A DNA stretch of 64,000 nt from Segatella cerevisiae (lineage in GTDB: Bacteria; Bacteroidota; Bacteroidia; Bacteroidales; Bacteroidaceae). The notes beneath the pieces were generated by a model. It did no database searches. It was not told the origin of the DNA and saw only the letters and a program-made list of their open reading frames with translations. Within the stretch, counting starts at the first letter, position 1, and every line of letters starts with the position of its first letter. Location of the stretch: assembly GCF_024054555.1 (NCBI RefSeq), contig NZ_JAMXLY010000011.1:1-64000 (forward strand), given 5' to 3'. Below are positions 1 to 7,772 of the stretch, one piece after another. The translations under genes were made by a program, and so were the position numbers.

Positions 1-105
1 GCATTGCTTGTCAAGGATACCATCCGGGAGCTCTTCGAACCTTTGGATCGAGAGCAGACTGATGGCGACGAGCAGCAGCTTAGTATTGACTTTACATACG
101 ATTAA
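1..105 (+). CDS. C-terminal end of an unidentified gene (partial)
   Basis: An open frame runs from the first base to a TAA at 103-105 and encodes the last 34 residues of a protein whose 5' part lies outside the window. The tail is charged and acidic (it ends SIDFTYD) and shows no recognisable motif. It sits 19 bases upstream of ccsA on the same strand, so the two are probably co-transcribed. In Bacteroidota the gene before ccsA is often a ResB-like cytochrome c maturation factor. That identity is only inferred from position and cannot be supported from 34 residues. Confidence 0.6.
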   Translation, partial: ALLVKDTIRELFEPLDREQTDGDEQQLSIDFTYD

Positions 106-124
106 CATATATTAAGAGACACTA

Positions 125-970
125 GTGACCTTAGGTCTATTATTTTTCATCATAATTGTAACCTATGCAGTAAAAACGGGATGTGAACAAGAACGCAAAA
201 AATGGATAAGAATATCAAGTTTGCTTAAACGTATCGCCCGACCGACAGCATTAACCCTTCTTTGCCTTTCAGAATTTATTCTGACTTTTGTCCTCGCCTT
301 ACGTTGGATCATAAGCAGTACTATTCCCTTGTCCAACGGCTATGAGACTATGCTTGCCGTATCCTGGTTTAGTCTTTTGATTGCACTGGTTGCAGCACTG
401 GCCAATCGTCAGATGGCAACTCTCTACTCCGCTTTCGGGTTTCTGCTAAGCGGTTTTTTCCTTCTTGTAAGCCATATCAGTCAGATGGATCCAGCCATTG
501 GACCAGTTATGCCTGTCTTAAATAGTCCGCTGCTCACCATCCATGTAAGTCTGATGATGATAAGCTATGCCTTACTGTCACTTACCTGTATCTGTAGTCT
601 TACAGCACTAATTCTTTCCCCATTTCGTTACTCCTCTATCCATCGGGAATCTATCAGTTCTTCACTCATCACGCTAAGAGATCTTTCAAGAATCTTTCTC
701 TACCCGGCAATCGTTGCTCTAGGTACAGGTACTTTCATCGGAGCTATCTGGGCCAATATCAGTTGGGGAAGTTACTGGAGTTGGGATCCTAAGGAGACAT
801 GGGCACTCATCACTTTTATGGTTTATGCTGTACCTTTGCATTTCCACGACCTGTCAGTTTTCCGTAAGCCACTATTCTATCATGTATATACGGTATTGGC
901 TTTCCTTATCCTCCTGATGACCTATTTCGGAGTCAATGAGTTTTTAAGTGGTATGCACAGTTATGCTTAA
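125..970 (+). CDS. ccsA: Cytochrome c biogenesis protein CcsA (heme handling)
   Basis: A polytopic inner-membrane protein of 281 residues. It carries the tryptophan-rich heme-handling motif WGSYWSWDPKETW at about residues 214-226, the signature of the CcsA/CcmC/CcmF family. Candidate axial histidines lie on either side (H140 in LLTIHVSLM, H239 in VPLHFHD). In system II maturation CcsA and Ccs1/ResB move heme across the membrane and attach it to CxxCH apocytochromes such as NrfA and NrfH. The start is GTG, with the purine-rich AAGAGA about 6 bases upstream and no better in-frame ATG. The preceding partial gene ends 19 bases upstream, which suggests an operon. The length is typical of the short bacterial CcsA form. 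Confidence 0.9.
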   Translation: MTLGLLFFIIIVTYAVKTGCEQERKKWIRISSLLKRIARPTALTLLCLSEFILTFVLALRWIISSTIPLSNGYETMLAVSWFSLLIALVAALANRQMATLYSAFGFLLSGFFLLVSHISQMDPAIGPVMPVLNSPLLTIHVSLMMISYALLSLTCICSLTALILSPFRYSSIHRESISSSLITLRDLSRIFLYPAIVALGTGTFIGAIWANISWGSYWSWDPKETWALITFMVYAVPLHFHDLSVFRKPLFYHVYTVLAFLILLMTYFGVNEFLSGMHSYA

Positions 971-997
971 TCTGCAAACGGTCTGCACTCCCTGAGT

Positions 998-1291
998 TTA
1001 AGTCCAATATTGTCTTTTACCGACTTTCAGCATTTCTCCACCACATTTAGGACAGGTATGACCGTCCCATTTCTTAATCCGGGCTGAGCCACAATTAAGG
1101 CATAGTCGGCCGACTAATGAATTGAAAGAAGGAGCTGCATCACCGATAATTCCGCCTACAACTAAAGGTTGCAGGGTATGACAGTCAGGACAGGAGACCA
1201 TATCAATCTCCTGTCCCAAAAAGCCTTTACCTTCATAGGTATCAGCTTCATAACCGCACTTGCTACATCTGTATTTTCTTTTCCAGGCCAT
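998..1291 (-). CDS. Small zinc-ribbon protein
   Basis: A protein of 97 residues with four CxxC pairs (CSKC, CPDC, CLNC, CPKC), enough for two zinc ribbons of rubredoxin/FmdB type. The start at 1291 (MAWKRKYRCSKCG) was chosen because a full promoter lies immediately upstream at 1316-1347. A longer in-frame reading from 1390 would begin upstream of that promoter and would add a residue stretch with no zinc-ribbon character. The gene converges on ccsA and is transcribed alone. The precise role is unknown; zinc ribbons of this kind act in nucleic-acid or protein binding, but nothing here shows which. Confidence 0.75.
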   Translation of the reverse strand: MAWKRKYRCSKCGYEADTYEGKGFLGQEIDMVSCPDCHTLQPLVVGGIIGDAAPSFNSLVGRLCLNCGSARIKKWDGHTCPKCGGEMLKVGKRQYWT

Positions 1292-1315
1292 ATTCGTATC
1301 ATCAACTTTTATAAT

Positions 1316-1347
1316 CAAAGTTACGGTAAATCCATTAAATGACCAAA
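1316..1347 (-). promoter_or_regulatory. Bacteroidota-type promoter of the zinc-ribbon gene
   Basis: Read on the minus strand: TTTG (1344-1347), a 20-base spacer, then TAACTTTG (1316-1323). This matches the Bacteroidota primary-sigma consensus TTTG-N19/21-TAnnTTTG. It predicts a transcript start near 1308-1310, about 18 bases before the ATG at 1291. Confidence 0.75.
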
Positions 1348-1464
1348 CAAATATAAATATAAATTGAAGAACTTTTGACTCCCAATGCATCTAAATAGTC
1401 GTCAAGAAAACTAATAACCATGAATTTTATTTGCATTTTTATTCTCTTTATCAATTTTATTTTT

Positions 1465-1472
1465 TAACTTTG
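1465..1472 (+). promoter_or_regulatory. -7 box for the first EamA transporter
   Basis: TAACTTTG matches the Bacteroidota -7 consensus, 43 bases before the ATG at 1516. No TTTG was found at the usual 19-21-base spacing, so only the proximal element is supported. Confidence 0.5.
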
Positions 1473-1515
1473 CCATTGAAAGTAAAGAAAGATAAAAAAG
1501 AATAAGTTCATACAG

Positions 1516-2475
1516 ATGCATCAACAGAATTTTATTACCATTACAACAATAAGGGGATTAATTCAAAATCTAAAGCGCATTATCAGCACAAACGGCAAAC
1601 CGGAATGGCAGGGGCACCTGGTAGCTATTCTCACTGTCATCTTCTGGGGAGGTACATTTGTCAATACCAAATATCTGCTAATCGGAGGAATGCAGCCTCA
1701 TGAAATATTTTTCATCCGTTTTCTACTGGCCTATTTCTGCATCTGGATCATCTCTCCAAGAAAATTATTATGTAACAGTTGGAAAGATGAGCTGACGATG
1801 CTCTTACTCGGTGTAACAGGAGGATCACTTTATTTCGTAGCCGAAAATACAGCTATAAAACTCACTTATGTCAATGATGTCTCTTTCATCATCTGTATGG
1901 CTCCCCTATTTACAACATTCCTGGCCATTGTCTTCCTAAAGAATGTCAATGCTTCAAAAAAACTCATCACCGGTTCAGTTGTTGCTTTATTCGGAGTATC
2001 CATCGTCATCTTCAACGGCCATTTCGTCATGCATCTCAGCCCGTTAGGAGATGCCCTTGCATTATTAGCCTCTTTCTGCTGGGGTATATATAGTTTAATT
2101 ATCAAACGTGTATCCGGCAGATACTCTGCTACTTTTATTACCAGAAAAGTATTCTTTTATGGCATACTTACCATTCTTCCGACCTTCATACTCAAGCCCT
2201 GGAGCTTTCCTTTGTCCAATTTAGGGAAACCGGTCATCTGGTTGAATATTTTTTTCCTGGGAGTAATCGCTTCATTTGCCTGTTACTTGATGTGGAATTG
2301 GTCTGTCAGGAAGATTGGAGCATTGAAGACCGCCAATTACAACTATCTGAATCCTATTTCTACCGTCATTCTCAGTGCTCTATTCTTAAAAGAATCTATA
2401 ACCCCTATCGCCTTCTTAGGCGGAATACTCATTCTTATTGGGATTTTCATATCCAATCGATCTAATGGGATCTGA
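1516..2475 (+). CDS. DMT-superfamily (EamA) transporter, copy 1
   Basis: A 319-residue protein with about ten hydrophobic segments arranged as two EamA repeats. The first begins near residue 35 (HLVAILTVIFWGGTFVNTK) and the second near 170 (DALALLASFCWG). EamA proteins are inner-membrane exporters or importers of small metabolites, often amino acids; the substrate cannot be read from sequence. It is a close paralogue of the protein encoded at 11496-12482: long stretches match almost exactly, such as ITRKVFFYGILTILP, FNGHFV and WKDEL. The two copies flank the AT-rich restriction-like operon. The gene itself is more AT-rich than copy 2. The first about 30 residues are hydrophilic and probably cytoplasmic. 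Confidence 0.85.
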   Translation: MHQQNFITITTIRGLIQNLKRIISTNGKPEWQGHLVAILTVIFWGGTFVNTKYLLIGGMQPHEIFFIRFLLAYFCIWIISPRKLLCNSWKDELTMLLLGVTGGSLYFVAENTAIKLTYVNDVSFIICMAPLFTTFLAIVFLKNVNASKKLITGSVVALFGVSIVIFNGHFVMHLSPLGDALALLASFCWGIYSLIIKRVSGRYSATFITRKVFFYGILTILPTFILKPWSFPLSNLGKPVIWLNIFFLGVIASFACYLMWNWSVRKIGALKTANYNYLNPISTVILSALFLKESITPIAFLGGILILIGIFISNRSNGI

Positions 2476-2517
2476 ACTTCTAATTTAAGGAGATCACAAT
2501 TCTATATTGACCGTCCA

Positions 2518-2611
2518 AGCATTAAAATTTTAATGCTATACGTAAAGTGGTTTATGCTCAATATTATCACACATAATCCATAAGCATGAATCACAAAGAG
2601 AATTATGGATT
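2518..2611. repeat. Inverted repeats in the convergent gap
   Basis: Between the EamA stop at 2475 and the DprA-like stop at 2603 there is a perfect 20-base palindrome at 2518-2537 (AGCATTAAAA and its complement). A second inverted repeat pairs AATCCATAA (2575-2583) with TTATGGATT (2603-2611), the latter reaching into the last codons of the minus-strand gene. They could terminate convergent transcripts, although neither is followed by a clear T run. They also mark the edge of the AT-rich island. Confidence 0.5.
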
Positions 2612-3055
2612 TATTATCTTAGAAGAGTATCTTTGGGTCAAGGGATAGAGACTGCTTTTTTCTGTTACACCTACGAAACAGATTTTGTCACTTAAGTCTG
2701 CAATGTATTCATTTCTGACAAAGGCTGTTTGTCTGCTTTGACGTGGGGCTTGGCTTGTAGAGATAATGAGAAGTCGATTAGAATCTATCGCTGTTTGTAG
2801 TTCGGCCGAGAGATTCTTGTACATTTTTCTTGCGAGGACCAGAATAATGGGCTGGTTGCCCTTCAGGAGAAAGTGCAGTACATCCTGCTCCAATTTTGAA
2901 TTGAAACCACTAATAACACATTCTCCTTTGTCACACATGTCTGTCGCCCAGTCATAACATCGCAATACCATACTGGGAGGTATCGTTCCAGATGCCAGAA
3001 AAGCAGTTTTGTGTAGTTTCAATATTTCGGCATTTCCGTAAGTCGTGATTTTCAT
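2603..3055 (-). CDS. DprA/SMF-like (SLOG fold) protein
   Basis: A 150-residue protein that resembles the Rossmann-like core of DprA. The order of blocks fits: VISGFNSKLEQDVLHFL (compare the SGxAxGID...AH helix of DprA), a hydrophobic strand PIILVLAR, then RLLIIST and FVRNEYIADLSDKICFVGV, which mirrors the DprA FPxRNRIIAxLS...VVEA block. It lacks the N-terminal SAM-like and C-terminal winged-helix domains of full DprA and is about half its length. It is therefore unlikely to be the competence RecA loader. It is the last gene of the five-gene operon, 27 bases after the membrane protein. Stand-alone SLOG proteins in defence loci are thought to bind nucleotides or nucleic acid; its role here is inferred from context. 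Confidence 0.6.
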   Translation of the reverse strand: MKITTYGNAEILKLHKTAFLASGTIPPSMVLRCYDWATDMCDKGECVISGFNSKLEQDVLHFLLKGNQPIILVLARKMYKNLSAELQTAIDSNRLLIISTSQAPRQSRQTAFVRNEYIADLSDKICFVGVTEKSSLYPLTQRYSSKIINP

Positions 3056-3082
3056 CTTAATACGGGATTCAGATAAAGTTTT

Positions 3083-3493
3083 TTATATTTTGTTATCCCT
3101 TTTGTACCAAATAAATAATTTCCATAAACTTCTTACCGTTATTAGAATACTTGCTATAAGTGGAACACATATTAAATAAGCCCAGATTTTTACATCTATG
3201 TTCATAAATATAATAACGATTAGAATTGTGAAAAAACTAAGTATCACTATCCATATAGCCTTATTTGCAATGAAAATCATTGTCTGTATAAATAATATCA
3301 ATGATTTAATCTTACGAGAAAGAGAAAGAGAAACACCACCCTGTTCCACTTTATCGTAAGTACTGCTTAGTTCTTGTTTCTTTCCATCAATAAAAGCAAC
3401 TGAAAGTGTAAACATGGAAATGCCGATTGACAGAAGCATCGTAGCTAATGCCAAGCATAAAGAAAGAAATGAAGAATATTCAGTTTCATTCAT
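3083..3493 (-). CDS. Small four-helix membrane protein, coupled to the 327-residue gene
   Basis: A protein of 136 residues starting MNETEYSSFL. Hydrophobic segments lie at about residues 7-34, 61-80, 82-99 and 103-124, giving three to four membrane helices with a charged loop (DGKKQELSSTYDK) after the first. The start codon lies inside the end of the upstream gene: ATGAATGA contains both this ATG and the upstream TGA, an 8-base overlap that implies translational coupling. A start four codons earlier (3505) is possible but would increase the overlap. Strongly AT-rich. No family was recognised. Size and topology resemble RexB, the ion-channel effector of the lambda RexAB exclusion system; this is an analogy, not homology. 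Confidence 0.7.
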   Translation of the reverse strand: MNETEYSSFLSLCLALATMLLSIGISMFTLSVAFIDGKKQELSSTYDKVEQGGVSLSLSRKIKSLILFIQTMIFIANKAIWIVILSFFTILIVIIFMNIDVKIWAYLICVPLIASILITVRSLWKLFIWYKRDNKI

Positions 3494-4469
3494 CGTTAGT
3501 CGCATTCATATATTTGGTAAAAATTCCTTCAACATTCTTCTTGATAACCTCTGGCTGAAATATAGTTCCCTTTTCTACATCTTTTTCTTCGACATCAACG
3601 GAATAATTAAAACTGTCCTCAAAGGTTGATGTCAGTTTGTCTTTAAATTCTTGAACAAGCGAAAAAACTCGTTGATTATGAGTAATAAATTTCAACTGAC
3701 GTTTTGAATATGAACTAGTAAAACTTTCATCTTTAAATGTATTTATTGCATCATCTTTAGTTATATTACTTAGACTTATTTGTTTTTCCTTTTTTAGTTT
3801 GCTTGTTATACTATATTTTTCTAAATAAGTAGGAATATCATCTTTATCATCAGAAATTGAAGAAAGCGTAATTTTCACCTCTGATATGAGATCGAATTTC
3901 TTTAATTCTGACAGCATCTGTTCTGATTTGATATTTTTTATTGGAACTTCTAAAACATATTTCATAATTTTTCTTGCAATAGAAATCATATCCTCATTTT
4001 CTTTTGACGGATCTTCATAAAGAAAAATATGCCAAAATGAAGAAGTTTTCTTATTAACAAGAAGTCTATCTACTTGGGGATAAAGGATAAAGAAATATGT
4101 ATCGCTACAAAGTTTATCATCAAGATTAAATCTTATTTCTGTTTCAGAATTTCCACTACTTTGATAATATCCATCAGTTAGATTAGTCTTATAAGCCGTT
4201 ACTTTTAGCAACAAGCATAAGTCCTCATTAAATTTTATATCTATAGGTTCAATTTTATTAATTCCTATAGCCGTAGTTTTAGTACGTTTAGTAATCATAA
4301 GTGGTTTTTCTGACCCAATATTAAATGATGCAATTTTTATTTTAGCACCTTCTAATAGAGATTGGTTTGTAATTGCGAACAAATCATCTGCATCAGTTTC
4401 GATAGCTTTTGATGTGTATACGGGTATCTTTATTGATAATTTCTTTAAATTCTCCATGTTATTCTTCAT
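3486..4469 (-). CDS. Unrecognised 327-residue protein of the restriction-like operon
   Basis: A soluble, lysine- and serine-rich protein with no signal peptide, membrane segment or known motif. It has an N-terminal part rich in predicted beta strands (residues 1-150) and a C-terminal part that is more helical and charged (roughly 150-327). Its ATG (4469) overlaps the stop of the methyltransferase by 11 bases (ATGAAGAATAA contains both), and it ends 8 bases inside the downstream membrane-protein gene. The three are therefore translated as a coupled set. A second ATG four codons on (4457) could also be used. Base composition is among the most AT-rich in the window. The pairing of a cytosolic protein with a small coupled membrane protein resembles RexA/RexB-type abortive infection; function is inferred from context only. 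Confidence 0.7.
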   Translation of the reverse strand: MKNNMENLKKLSIKIPVYTSKAIETDADDLFAITNQSLLEGAKIKIASFNIGSEKPLMITKRTKTTAIGINKIEPIDIKFNEDLCLLLKVTAYKTNLTDGYYQSSGNSETEIRFNLDDKLCSDTYFFILYPQVDRLLVNKKTSSFWHIFLYEDPSKENEDMISIARKIMKYVLEVPIKNIKSEQMLSELKKFDLISEVKITLSSISDDKDDIPTYLEKYSITSKLKKEKQISLSNITKDDAINTFKDESFTSSYSKRQLKFITHNQRVFSLVQEFKDKLTSTFEDSFNYSVDVEEKDVEKGTIFQPEVIKKNVEGIFTKYMNATNDE

Positions 4470-7400
4470 TTAGTTCATCGCCCATGCGGTATTTGATATC
4501 GTAATTGATGATGAAATCAAGTTCTTCCTCTGTGAAGCCGTAGTGTTTGGCAAGAACTTTATCAATCTCGTCAATGATCGGTTTGGATAGTTTCATATAA
4601 AATTCGTCATATTCAACTCTACCTGTCGATTTATAAACATAAACTCTTCTTTTGGAATTTATCAACATGTCTTTTGATAAATTTTTGTTTAGTAAAACAA
4701 GTCTATTTTTAATATTAGAGTTAATATTTAGTTTAAAGCTATATAATTCAGTAGAGTTTAAATTATAACATGAAGAATGCGTAATCCACCAAATTAAGAA
4801 TAATGTACTATTAATAACTGCACAGCCAACTTCTTTATCCTCATCTGTTTTAAAATACATTTTTTTTAAATGGCGTGATATAATTTTACCATCGCGTTCA
4901 CTACAGAAATAAGGAATAAAGGAATGAGCTCGCATCCAGTTTATTGGTGCATCATTATATAGACAATATTTGTCCCCTATATTAGAGAATACCTGTGTTT
5001 TATCTGCATTGATCTTCTTAACAATGTTGATGAACAGAGGACTAGGAATTTTAGGAATAATATTTTGATATTGGTAGTCTTCAATGTTGTTAAAATGAAT
5101 AAGTGCCTGAAAGAGAAATTTGCGTTCTTCAGCTTGCCATCGTGTGTATTTTGTTGAATAGCGTCCTTTTCCATTGTTTGTGGCAAAGAATATTGATAAA
5201 CGGAACTTCACACCCTCAAAAAGTTTTTGAGGGTTTGCATCTGCACTTAAGTTTAAGTGCAGATGCAAACCGAATTTTTCGTAAAAATTCGTAACTAATG
5301 GAGCCATTCTTTCTGTACTGTGTCCACTTAAAGGTACAATCATACTTATATATGCATTACCTGCCATTATTTCTTTAGATCTTTCCATAACATAGGCATA
5401 CATATTACCGCATGAAAGAGTTTTATAATTTTCCAATTTATATAAATCAGAAATTGCCAATCCTTTGACTTTCTTATTATATTCTACATAGGGAGGATTC
5501 CCAATAATGACATCAAATCCTTGTTCCCCCTTTATAATATCATAGAATTCGGCTATCCAATGAAATGGCTGTGTATTTTTTAACCATACCTCATAGGGCT
5601 GATTGGAAGTTGACCTGTAGAGATGCCTGTTGAGTACTTTATTAAGGGACGCGAGTCTCTTTTTCAGTTCTTTCTTGGCCTCTTTATAAGCACGCATGTT
5701 ATCACTCTGATTAATCTGTAACCATTTAAAGGTTTGGTAAGTGTGTGCCACCTTATCCATAGCATCAGCCACTTTATTTTTCAGTTCCGCTTTGGCAAAA
5801 GCATCACCATAGTTAATTGCATCATTCAGCTGTTGTTCGGTGGCATATCCAACAAGAGTATTCCCGCAGCGGATGTTAAAGTCAATGTCCGGCAGTGGGT
5901 CCAATCCCATGTTTTCTGCCCGTTTGTCTACTTCTACTACCGCTACCATCTTCAAGAAAAGGCGAAGTTTAGCAATTTCTGTCGCTTCCACCATGATGTC
6001 TACTCCATAAAGGTTGCGGAGGATAATGCTCTTATAGATGAAATATTGAATGTTGGAGCGATACTTATTGCTAATTTCGCCCAGTTCATCCTTAAACAGA
6101 TTCTTATTCTGTTCATGAAAGGATTCCATACGGTCAATACAAATTTCATAGAGTGGTTCCAAAATATTCATGGCTGCAAAAAGAAAGGCCCCGGATCCAC
6201 AAGTCGGGTCGAGAATGGTTATCTTCTGCAAGGCGTGATAGAAATGTTCTATCAGCAAGTGATCTTCTGTGTTAGCCAGCAGGTCGTAAGTAAAGCTTCG
6301 GAGATTCAGATTGTAAGTAATGAAGTCGTTCACTTCATGAATAGCTCCGGTTTCTATTTTGTTCTTTATTTCGTCACAACGTTTCAAACGGTCAATGGTC
6401 TCCCTCCAGATTTCAGTAGGCAATGCAAACTCTTCACCGGTTTTCTCATTCCAATGACTGCGTCGCTGCAGAAGATCCGATTGAGTAGTATCCAGACCGA
6501 TAGCAATTTCTTTTGGAAGGTGTTCTTTCCAGTCCGCACTATATCCATGTTTGGCAGCATCGTAGATATAGGTCGTTCCGCTTTTTTGCAGCATCTGCCA
6601 TACTTCCCCGTCAGGAGCGAAGGACTTTTCAGATGAAGTTTCCTTTACCTTGTCAAGAAGGAAAGGAATAATGGTGTTCCGCCCGATGTATTCCGTGATG
6701 TCCTCTTTCGTATAATAGGCACCCATCTGTGCCCGGTCGTTGATATATTGTTCAAAGATATATCCCAGTACATCAGGATTAATGTCATTGCCGCTGGCAG
6801 ATACCCTGGTGTCAAGATGCCATTCCCATTTGTCAAAAAAGTCAAAAAGACTCTGGAAAGCCTCATCTTTGATTCTAATATTCTGATATTGTCTTTCCAA
6901 CTGGTGATAATCGAAAAGCCCACCGTTGAGATACGGAATACAACCGAATTTCTGCTGAAAGGCTGCATCATGAACGGGGGCGTTCAGTCCGTCATGAAAG
7001 AGTTGGATAAGAAAATCCAGATAGAAGGCGAAGAATTCATCCTGTCCTTCCTGTTCCTGCACTTCATGAAGTTTATGTTGCAGGTAATCCACATCGCCAT
7101 TGAGAAAACCTTTCTTCTGGATGAAATAACAAAACATCAATCGGTTGAGCATAATACTGGTATACCATTGTTTGTTTTTATTATCCTTAACATCGATCTC
7201 GTCATCTATGCCCTCTATAAATCTGGCGAATGTGGTATGCTGCTTTTTGAATTCATCATAGAACTTCTTCGTAATTTTCTCGGAATTGACAGCAAAGACG
7301 CCTTGCACCTTTTCTCTGACATCTACAATAGTAGTATGCTCACCCGGTTCAAAGCTGAATCCGTCGATTTTCTCATAAAGAAATTCTGACTGTTTGGTAT

Positions 7401-7758
7401 TACTGTATTCTACGCCTACAAGATCACGCTTTTCTACCTTGTTGACAGGGACGACCCATAGGTGATGACAGGTATTTGGAATAAAATAGATGCAAATATA
7501 GTCGTGGGCATAGCGCTGCAACTTGGTATCAATCTTTTTGTAAACAGATGCAATAGGTATCTGCTTCACCTGGCAAGTGAGAATCTGAAAACCGTCCCGC
7601 TCGGCAATAGCCGTAAAGGTGTACGTAACATCGTTCACGGTAATGTCTGCCAGATGAGAATCACCGCGGTGATTATTCCACCCTATTTCATTGAACAAGG
7701 GATAGAATTCATTATTTTTGATGTAGCTGACAAATTCAGCTTTCTTTAGTCTTATCAT
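4459..7758 (-). CDS. Eco57I-type N6-adenine DNA methyltransferase (restriction-modification)
   Basis: A 1099-residue protein. SAM-binding motif I is ILDPTCGSGAFLF (about 515-527), catalytic motif IV is IIGNPPYVEY (about 751-760), and a motif X-like GAYYTKEDI stands at 346-354. This order is that of gamma-class N6-adenine methyltransferases of the Eco57I / type IIG / type ISP group. The N-terminal 330 residues are a separate domain, and the C-terminal about 300 residues presumably recognise DNA. No PD-(D/E)XK nuclease motif was identified, so cleavage probably belongs to the helicase-nuclease encoded 14 bases upstream. The start is the ATG at 7758 (MIRLKKAEF). It overlaps the next gene by 11 bases. 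An unusual run of three palindromes lies inside it at 5213-5291, just before the conserved KLFEGVKFRL segment. Confidence 0.9.
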   Translation of the reverse strand: MIRLKKAEFVSYIKNNEFYPLFNEIGWNNHRGDSHLADITVNDVTYTFTAIAERDGFQILTCQVKQIPIASVYKKIDTKLQRYAHDYICIYFIPNTCHHLWVVPVNKVEKRDLVGVEYSNTKQSEFLYEKIDGFSFEPGEHTTIVDVREKVQGVFAVNSEKITKKFYDEFKKQHTTFARFIEGIDDEIDVKDNKNKQWYTSIMLNRLMFCYFIQKKGFLNGDVDYLQHKLHEVQEQEGQDEFFAFYLDFLIQLFHDGLNAPVHDAAFQQKFGCIPYLNGGLFDYHQLERQYQNIRIKDEAFQSLFDFFDKWEWHLDTRVSASGNDINPDVLGYIFEQYINDRAQMGAYYTKEDITEYIGRNTIIPFLLDKVKETSSEKSFAPDGEVWQMLQKSGTTYIYDAAKHGYSADWKEHLPKEIAIGLDTTQSDLLQRRSHWNEKTGEEFALPTEIWRETIDRLKRCDEIKNKIETGAIHEVNDFITYNLNLRSFTYDLLANTEDHLLIEHFYHALQKITILDPTCGSGAFLFAAMNILEPLYEICIDRMESFHEQNKNLFKDELGEISNKYRSNIQYFIYKSIILRNLYGVDIMVEATEIAKLRLFLKMVAVVEVDKRAENMGLDPLPDIDFNIRCGNTLVGYATEQQLNDAINYGDAFAKAELKNKVADAMDKVAHTYQTFKWLQINQSDNMRAYKEAKKELKKRLASLNKVLNRHLYRSTSNQPYEVWLKNTQPFHWIAEFYDIIKGEQGFDVIIGNPPYVEYNKKVKGLAISDLYKLENYKTLSCGNMYAYVMERSKEIMAGNAYISMIVPLSGHSTERMAPLVTNFYEKFGLHLHLNLSADANPQKLFEGVKFRLSIFFATNNGKGRYSTKYTRWQAEERKFLFQALIHFNNIEDYQYQNIIPKIPSPLFINIVKKINADKTQVFSNIGDKYCLYNDAPINWMRAHSFIPYFCSERDGKIISRHLKKMYFKTDEDKEVGCAVINSTLFLIWWITHSSCYNLNSTELYSFKLNINSNIKNRLVLLNKNLSKDMLINSKRRVYVYKSTGRVEYDEFYMKLSKPIIDEIDKVLAKHYGFTEEELDFIINYDIKYRMGDELNEE
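5213..5291. repeat. Three contiguous perfect inverted repeats inside the methyltransferase gene
   Basis: Hairpin 1: CCCTCAAAAA (5213-5222), one base, TTTTTGAGGG (5224-5233). Hairpin 2: two 19-base arms, 5232-5250 and 5253-5271, with a 2-base centre. Hairpin 3: CGAATTTTT (5271-5279), three bases, AAAAATTCG (5283-5291). All arms pair without mismatch and the three units abut or share a base. Both strands consequently encode similar peptides here: LHLHLNLSADAN on the minus strand and LHLHLSLSADAN on the plus. The reading frame of the methyltransferase is intact. Confidence 0.9.
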
Positions 7759-7772
7759 ATCAGTGCAGTATT

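Noticed and set aside
1292..1390. A 33-codon N-terminal extension of the zinc-ribbon protein
   Set aside because: It would start upstream of a consensus promoter (1316-1347), and the extra residues look like translated AT-rich intergenic DNA.
5103..5294. A plus-strand frame encoding LHLHLSLSADAN, similar to the methyltransferase peptide on the other strand
   Set aside because: The similarity is a direct result of the palindromes; the frame is antisense to a conserved gene.
5734..6636. A 300-codon plus-strand frame inside the methyltransferase gene
   Set aside because: It is antisense to the conserved SAM-binding region and shows no protein features of its own.
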